From assembly GCA_029948255.1 (NCBI GenBank), contig JALIZF010001407.1:124001-188000 (forward strand): 64,000 nucleotides of DNA, given 5' to 3'. Positions 57,716-64,000 of the stretch are shown here, one piece after another; position 1 is the stretch's first letter; every line of letters starts with the position of its first letter. Made by a program: the position numbers and the translations under genes. The notes under the pieces were generated by a model. The model did no database searches, was not told the origin of the DNA, and saw only the letters and a program-made list of their open reading frames with translations. Origin of the DNA: Telmatactis stephensoni. Taxonomy: Eukaryota > Cnidaria > Anthozoa > Actiniaria > Isophelliidae.

Positions 57716-58462
57716 CTCATATCTCAGTATTATAAACTCATATAAACTCATATCTCAGTATTATACTAGTCAGTTTCGCAATACCTAAGTGCTATGTTTT
57801 GTAATTTCCAGCTGTCAGGCTACAGACTATAAACGCACTGTAGGTCTTGTGCATAGGGAATAATTAATCTTTACATCAGCTTATAATTAGGGGTATATGA
57901 TTCTTAAAGTCCATGTAGCATGTAATTTTTTACAATTTAGAATAAAATTAAAGTTTAAGATGTAGAAAACATATTTTCGCAAGTCTGAATCGCAAATTAT
58001 GACGTTACGTGAGTTTTTTCCCGCCGAAAGAGGTCGAAAAACGTATATTTGGGCTTCCTGTTGAAAAATTTCCGAGGCTCACTATGCTCTAACCCTACTT
58101 GTATAATGGACGTAAAAGATCCTGTTTTACTGTTCGCAAAGAGTAGGGGATTGTCGCCCGGTACAACAGTCTCTCCTTACTACTAACAAACTCTAAGCGC
58201 ATTTGATTATATATATGGATATTTGCGCTATACAAATGCTAAAATTTCAGTTTTTTCTATGATTTATACTAATGAAAAGAAGCATTGCAACTTGCTCACT
58301 TTTTCATTGCTCTCGCTTTTCCTTGATTTCGATTTTGTTATCATAAGTTTAGTAGCAATCTGTACCTTATGGTATGCAATATCGACGGTTTATTTTAGAG
58401 TGCATTTCATATGTCTGTGAAATATGATCAAAGTTATCTTGTCAACCAACCAACCAACATAC

Positions 58463-58492
58463 ACTAAGCAAGCAAGCAAGCAAGCAAGCATT

Positions 58493-58534
<42 letters not shown>

Positions 58535-58536
58535 CT
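58463..58536. repeat. (AAGC)n microsatellite
   Basis: About 17 AAGC units with one interruption. Absent at the equivalent place of the first unit. Confidence 0.95.
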
Positions 58537-60675
58537 TTATTAAAGTGTCAATGACTTCTAGCTGGCCACAAGTAGCCTACTAATTGGGGACACCAATAGG
58601 AATTTATAATTAGTTAGTTTTTCGTAAACAGATCAATCAACTCAGTGAGTTTACTTATAGAGGGATTTCATGGCAGCCATGTTTGTTGGTAAGTACAATA
58701 GAAAGTTTTTGAATTAGAAAAGATTTTATTTCTTTTGGGAAAAAAAGCTCTATTATCTGGACCACAAACATGGCTGCCATAAAATCCCTCTATTGTTTTG
58801 CTTATTAGCTTAAGCGCTTTGTAACTATAAATTCAGAGCACATCTATAGCCTGTAGTTCAGTAGAGTTGAGTTGTAAGTTGCAAGCTATGCGTTAACTAC
58901 AATAAAGATCCCAAAGGTACTTCTAAATCATTTTATTAATGAACTATCTCAAGTACTTTTTGAACAATTTTGTTTGGACTGAACAAACAAACAAACAAAC
59001 AAACAAAAACAGAAACATCAGTTTAATTACAACGCGTACAAGGAGCGACATTGAGTTGTTTTGAATTAATTAGCTGTATTTCTTATTTGACTAAACTACT
59101 AAAATGTTTTAAGATGTAGAAAAAAAGCAAATACCTTTTAAGCATAAGTTAACTGGTTTGAAAAATTAGAAAGAGCTTTTGGCCAGACAATGTTTAGTAT
59201 GGAAATTAAATTCCGACTATGACAATAACTATATATCAATTAATTGTGCTTGACTCTCATTAGAATATCACGAAAATGAGGGCATGCAATTGAGTGCAAA
59301 GGCCGTTATTTTGGCTGATGTGAAAAATGTATATCTCCGAAAATTCGTTGAAATAATAATTCTGGTACTGATCATGAGATCAAACAACAATAGACATTGT
59401 AGGGATGTTATGTCTTTTCTATCAATGAAATTTCAAGGCTCTGTTGACCATGCATGCAAAATGTAAAAATAACAATAACATCAAGACTCCAAGCTGTTTT
59501 GGAAAGCATGCTAAATTAATGCTAAAGAAAACCACGGCCAAACCAAACCATGATAAACTAACTGATGTATTCTACCAGTTTAGACAAAACTGCTTTGAGT
59601 CGGTTGGTACTCGGCAAGACTACCAGGTTTAGAAATATTCCTGTCAGTTCAGACATAACCAATGAAAAAATTAAGCCGGTTTTGTCGAACCAGTTTGAAA
59701 CCGGTTTTTTATCCAATTACAAAGCTTTAAATTTGGAATAATACCTTGCTCACAATATTCTTCTGGATTTTAAGGTTGGTTATTTTAATTCTCATTTGTT
59801 GTTGTTTTATATTAATTAGATGTACAGTAGCTACCACCTTACAATATCGGTATGACTGATGACAATATGTGATGTATATAGATTATGTGGATAACTAGCA
59901 GAAACTATAGCAATAATAATATGGAAGTAACACTACATGAAGACAGCCATAATTAAAGACGGCAATGCTTCCAAAACCTTAAGAGTGCCGCCGCTGCTGG
60001 GAGTCTTGTTGGCTTGACTGTTTCAAATAGTCAAGTTTTGCCAACTGACTCAATTCAGAAGTGAGTTAGTTCGTGGTGTTCTGCTACTCAATAGAAGCAT
60101 TTAAACAAGCGAAACTTTCCAGGGCTTGGGCACCCCAGAGCCTGTTCACAGGCTATCCGTCCACACTTCAACAATATATTTCTTTTCCTTAAATAAGAAA
60201 ATATCGTTTCGGTGTGGAAACGAAAAATGATAAAAAAATGTCAAATGTATATTTGGAGTGTTACGCACTATTGCACGGGCCACATATGCTAATTAGTGGC
60301 ACGATTGGTGAGAAGTGGTTGTCGTAGAGTGCATATTTCCTAGATATTTCCTACCATAGGCAATTACATTTTCCTAGATATTTCCTACCTTTTCATTTTC
60401 TTGTGATAGGAAATATGTAGTCAATACAATTTCCTATGATACGAATATCTAGGAAATAATTATGTAGGAAAAATTATTTTCCTACATTTTGTCCAGTTCT
60501 GAAAATGAAATTTCCTACCTATATATTTCAGTCCTATCATAGGAAACGAGCAAAAATTTCCAGTGTACGGCGCTATGTACATGGCTCCAGGATGTCCAAA
60601 ATTTAGCTAGGCGTTTGATTTTTCGTACAGATTGCGTAGTAGTTCTGCATGTGTGTTAACAAAACGCCGTAAGGT

Positions 60676-63138
60676 GGCCCGTACCTATTGATTTGTTTGT
60701 CAGACAGAATTTTTAATCGCGTATTTTTACATCAAAACCTTGTCTGATTTTTAAGAAATTTGCAGCCATTTGTCTACAAGCCTTGAAATTTGTACCGGTA
60801 ATTATTTTTCTGCGAGTTAGATCAAATAATTTGAGATATCAGACGATTTTGAAAAGTAGCTTTTTTGAGAAAAATTGGTCATAAATCCAAAATTCCAAGG
60901 TGAATTTTTTTCCTATTTCGTTAATCAAGTATAAAGGCATAGAGGACTACATACAACATGTATCGCGCCAATTTAATCCTTAGAAGTTGCGATACAAAAT
61001 TTGCGCTGCCTGTTACGACGCAAGATTATGTAGTCAAAACTACCGCCAATATCTCAACAAAATTTCAAAAACAGCGAGAACCATATCTGCTATAAGAAAG
61101 ACAAATACCTATTGTAACTTGTAAACAAAATTTGGAGAGATGAGAGGCTAAACGGCACCAATGTTATCCTCAAGCAAACTTGGGGATTAATTTTTGTGAC
61201 CTTGAAGTAAACCTTGTGAATTTGTATTCCTTCGACTTCTACAAATTCTGTCGAATTATTTCCTGAAATTTTCGAGGTATGGGATAGAACAAGATGTTAA
61301 AATGCCTGTTGCCAAGTGTCGTTGTCTTAATTTGCTGCACTAGGTATAATCCAGTAAGCTTCAAAAGTAAGCAACTACATCGAGTCGACGTTTGAGCTGC
61401 CAAGGTAAAACCCTCATGGTTTGTTAATTTATTCAAAACAACACTTTACTATCTGTTGCAAATTAAATTCCGCACGGGATCTAGACTTTTGGGAACAAGG
61501 ACAGTAGTTCTCTGAATACAATTAATTGCTTCTGAGAATTTAAACGCTCTACCGACAACATGAACGCCCAACCATCGAAATTTGTTTGTATCTCTTGGAT
61601 AACTGTAAGTGTTTTCATACAAAATTTCGTTTTTTGAAAATTCGTATCTCCTTGAGTTTTCAACTGATATCCTTCAAACTTCACAGTTTTACTGATTTTG
61701 ATATGTTCTTTCCAGCTATGGTAATTGTTTTTAAGTTTGGGAACTTTTGGGAATTACATGAAAAAGCCGTTAGTATGAAATGACTGTAGCAATACACAAA
61801 ATACGTCAATTACGCGATAAGATTGCAGAATACGTCTTGGTAACAGTCATATTCGGATTCAGCATGAAAAATTAGTTTAGAATAGTTATGTTACCAGCCT
61901 CTATCCCAAAATGCCTCCAGGTGTCTGATTTTTCGAAAATACGCCTTGTCTATTGTACAATCCGGCTTAAACTCCCTAATGTAGGTAGTACCGAGTGTAA
62001 GTGCAAGCAGAAGAATAGCCACTAAGTGGATCTGTTGTAGAAAATTATTTGTTTGTTGGTACGTACATTTACTTGTAATAAAAATGCGTTGCTTTTTTAT
62101 TACAAAAACAATTCTTCGAAATCGGAAAACTCTAATTATGTCTATAATAAGACGCATCTTATATTCGCTCGTATACACCTATTTCAAAAAAGGTTGTCCT
62201 ACGAGAGTTCTCAAGCCTACGTGACAAGACCGAAAAGGACTATGGGTATTAGGTAAAAAATCACTCTTTTTCATTTTGGTCTTGATTTTAGCTTCAGCAA
62301 GTGAAATTCTTTAGTGTTTAAGGTCAGGGCAAGCTATTGTGAGGTGTCGTATGGCTGATTTATGTGGTTTTATCACCAAGAGAAAATGAGATAAGAAAAG
62401 GAATGCCCCGCAATGGTTGTGTAACAATCATAAGCAACGTTTGATGCCGTGATTTTCAACTCGATTTATTCAAGGAAACCAACATCCGAGGATAGGTACG
62501 TGGCACAGTCCTCCTATCAAAACCTCTTAATAACTTGAAAGCTTCTCAGTTGCTTGCTTTAGAATCAGTCATTAGGGCACCAAGTTGGTGTCTTGTGTCT
62601 GAGCTTTGAGTTAAAAGAATCATGATTCTACTGAAAATAGAATCGAAGCGTGATCATGAAAGAGTGCAGGGATTCTTTCTCTTGCTTCACGTTCTCGTGA
62701 ACTGACTGAATCCAGTAATCACGAAATGGTTTACTGCAGGTTTTATAGCTAATTGCACAAACCTTGACGCTTTCAAAGCATAGAAGCTGAGACCGAAAGG
62801 AACACTGGGAAATTTGTTTATTAGATGATTTTAAAGAAGCGCGTGGACGTGGACGTTTCAAACAGTGACCGAGATAAATTCTTGTAATTTCCACTACGAT
62901 TATGTAGCAAATTCACAGATAAAACATATGAATATCTGTATATTATTAGTGTACCCAGAAGTCATTTCGGTCTCAGCTTCTAGGTTCAATGATTTTGAAA
63001 GGGCCAATGTTTGTTCAAATAGCTATACATGGTTCTATTAGCACGTTCTAAAAAAATAATTGTCCATGGTTTTATGGTTCTTATTCTTACTGCGGTTTTC
63101 GGTATTCTGCGAACTCTGACTTTCAAACGTGAACCGCT
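60676..63138. other. 2.46-kb segment replacing 0.42 kb of the first unit
   Basis: Left border: ...AACAAAACGCC(G/T)TAAG is shared with 33922. Right border: CCGCTAATTTGCGTTTTTGC is shared with 34343. Between them the two units are unrelated. No long frame or recognised protein; it contains the 50545-type repeat (62605-62745) and an inverted pair (AGAAGCTGAGACCGAAA at 62784, TTTCGGTCTCAGCTTCT at 62966). Confidence 0.75.
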
Positions 63139-63569
63139 AATTTGCGTTTTTGCTAGCTTCTGTCAATCAAAAGTAAAAATCACTAATAAAAAGAACTATT
63201 AATACCAAAATGATAGTATAGCTAATATATATTGTCTAAAGATCTAACTTGGTCATTTGGTAGGATTTTAAGAACTTTTAGTATTAATTTTTTGATGTTT
63301 TGTTGAGTTGGGCGGACTGTTTAAAGGTCAGAGTTCGCAGAATATCGAAAACCGTAGTAATCAGGTAACACATTTGTTGATTTTCTCATTTGACGAAGGT
63401 TTCGTTTTATTTTTTCGTTTGGTGAAGGTTTCTAGTTCATCAGTTCTTTCTCGTTTCAATTTTAGGGAATCCTTTATATTGTCAGTTCTTAACCTCTGAT
63501 GTAGTTCTTTTAAAAATAAATAAATTAATAAAGAAATAAATTACTTAATTAATAACTGATATATTTTTC

Positions 63570-64000
63570 ATGTTTTTGGAAGACACTGTGAAAATGGACA
63601 AAGAAAGCGAGAGAGAGTTGGACCCTCTGGGGCTACATGATAGTGACTCCATGGATACTAAAGTGTCCTGGTTTGTTTGTGCATGCTCAACTTTGTCCAA
63701 CGTGATTATTCTTGGATGTCTGTACACTTATGCCATCATATTTCCGAAGATACTGGCTGAATTTCAAGAAGGAAAGGCTAAAACAGGTAATACATGCACC
63801 ACTGATTTTAAACTGTATCCCGGGGGACACTCGAATGGACAAATAAATAAGGAAAGCAAAAAGAAAACTGATCAGAGAATTTAGATATAACGAATGAATA
63901 TTTTCTGTTTTAACAGCAATGGTGGCATCCTTAGGCATGTCCCTCTTCTTATTATTGTGTCCTGTCGCTGCGAAATTGTCCTTGCGCTTTGGCAGCAGGG
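63570..64000 (+). CDS. SLC16/monocarboxylate-transporter-like protein, copy B2 (partial)
   Basis: Exon 1 at 63570-63786 (or from the conserved Met at 63594-63596) and exon 2 from 63917, cut by the window end. The protein matches B1 closely (MDKESERELDPLGLHDSDSM, then AMVASLGMSLFLLLCPVAAK). The first 8 residues before the shared Met differ entirely between the copies, which supports the shared Met as the real start. Intron 1 is only 130 bases against 1042 in B1. Same TM1 layout with FPKILAEF. Confidence 0.88.

Larger units (their letters stand above)
52082..64000 (+). repeat. Second unit of ~25.5-kb tandem duplication
   Basis: From CTTGGGTCGTCTTGGTGTGG at 52082 onward the sequence follows 26625 onward in the same order: 5' flank, gene A, intergenic blocks, gene B. 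Differences are small substitutions plus discrete insertions or replacements. The unit is cut by the window end. Confidence 0.92.

Noticed and set aside
26625..64000. CRISPR array or prokaryotic content
   Set aside because: Repeats are MITEs, satellites and SINEs; all genes are spliced metazoan types.

Overview
The window is nuclear DNA of an early-branching animal, most likely an anthozoan cnidarian (coral or sea anemone). This is inferred from AT-rich DNA, intron-rich genes with close human counterparts, and very dense short inverted-repeat (MITE-like) elements. No protein-level feature fixes the species.

Left part (1-23.6 kb): five ordinary housekeeping genes packed head to head or tail to tail. 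They are a METTL23-like methyltransferase (+), POP7/Rpp20 of RNase P/MRP (-), RPL38 (+), Mediator subunit MED11 (-) and CLEC16A (+, 26 coding exons, about 1113 aa). POP7/RPL38 and MED11/CLEC16A are divergent pairs with short shared promoters. All exon joins were checked by hand for splice dinucleotides and reading phase.

The large second intron of MED11 holds the most interesting object here: a complete 3850-bp DNA transposon (8166-12015). It has TA target duplications and about 120-bp terminal inverted repeats. It carries two convergent genes: a DD37E Tc1/mariner-type transposase (-) and a 506-residue protein (+) with a PB1-like N-terminus, coiled coils and a Cys/His cluster. An accessory gene of this kind is not a usual part of Tc1/mariner elements.

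Middle and right part (26.6-64 kb): a tandem duplication of about 25.5 kb carrying two paralogous SLC16/monocarboxylate-transporter-like genes, A and B, each with four coding exons. A1 (27515-30302) and B1 (34696-40955) are complete. A2 (53565-57134) is a near copy of A1, and B2 (63570 to the window end) is the start of a near copy of B1. The left junction of the second unit is visible near 52082. Comparing the copies dates several transposon insertions by presence and absence.

Between B1 and A2 (41-52 kb) no intact gene was recognised. This stretch holds a broken LINE reverse transcriptase, a MITE nested in it, multi-copy repeats headed by a short palindrome, a 1659-bp foldback element with a 9-bp target duplication, and tRNA-derived SINE pieces.
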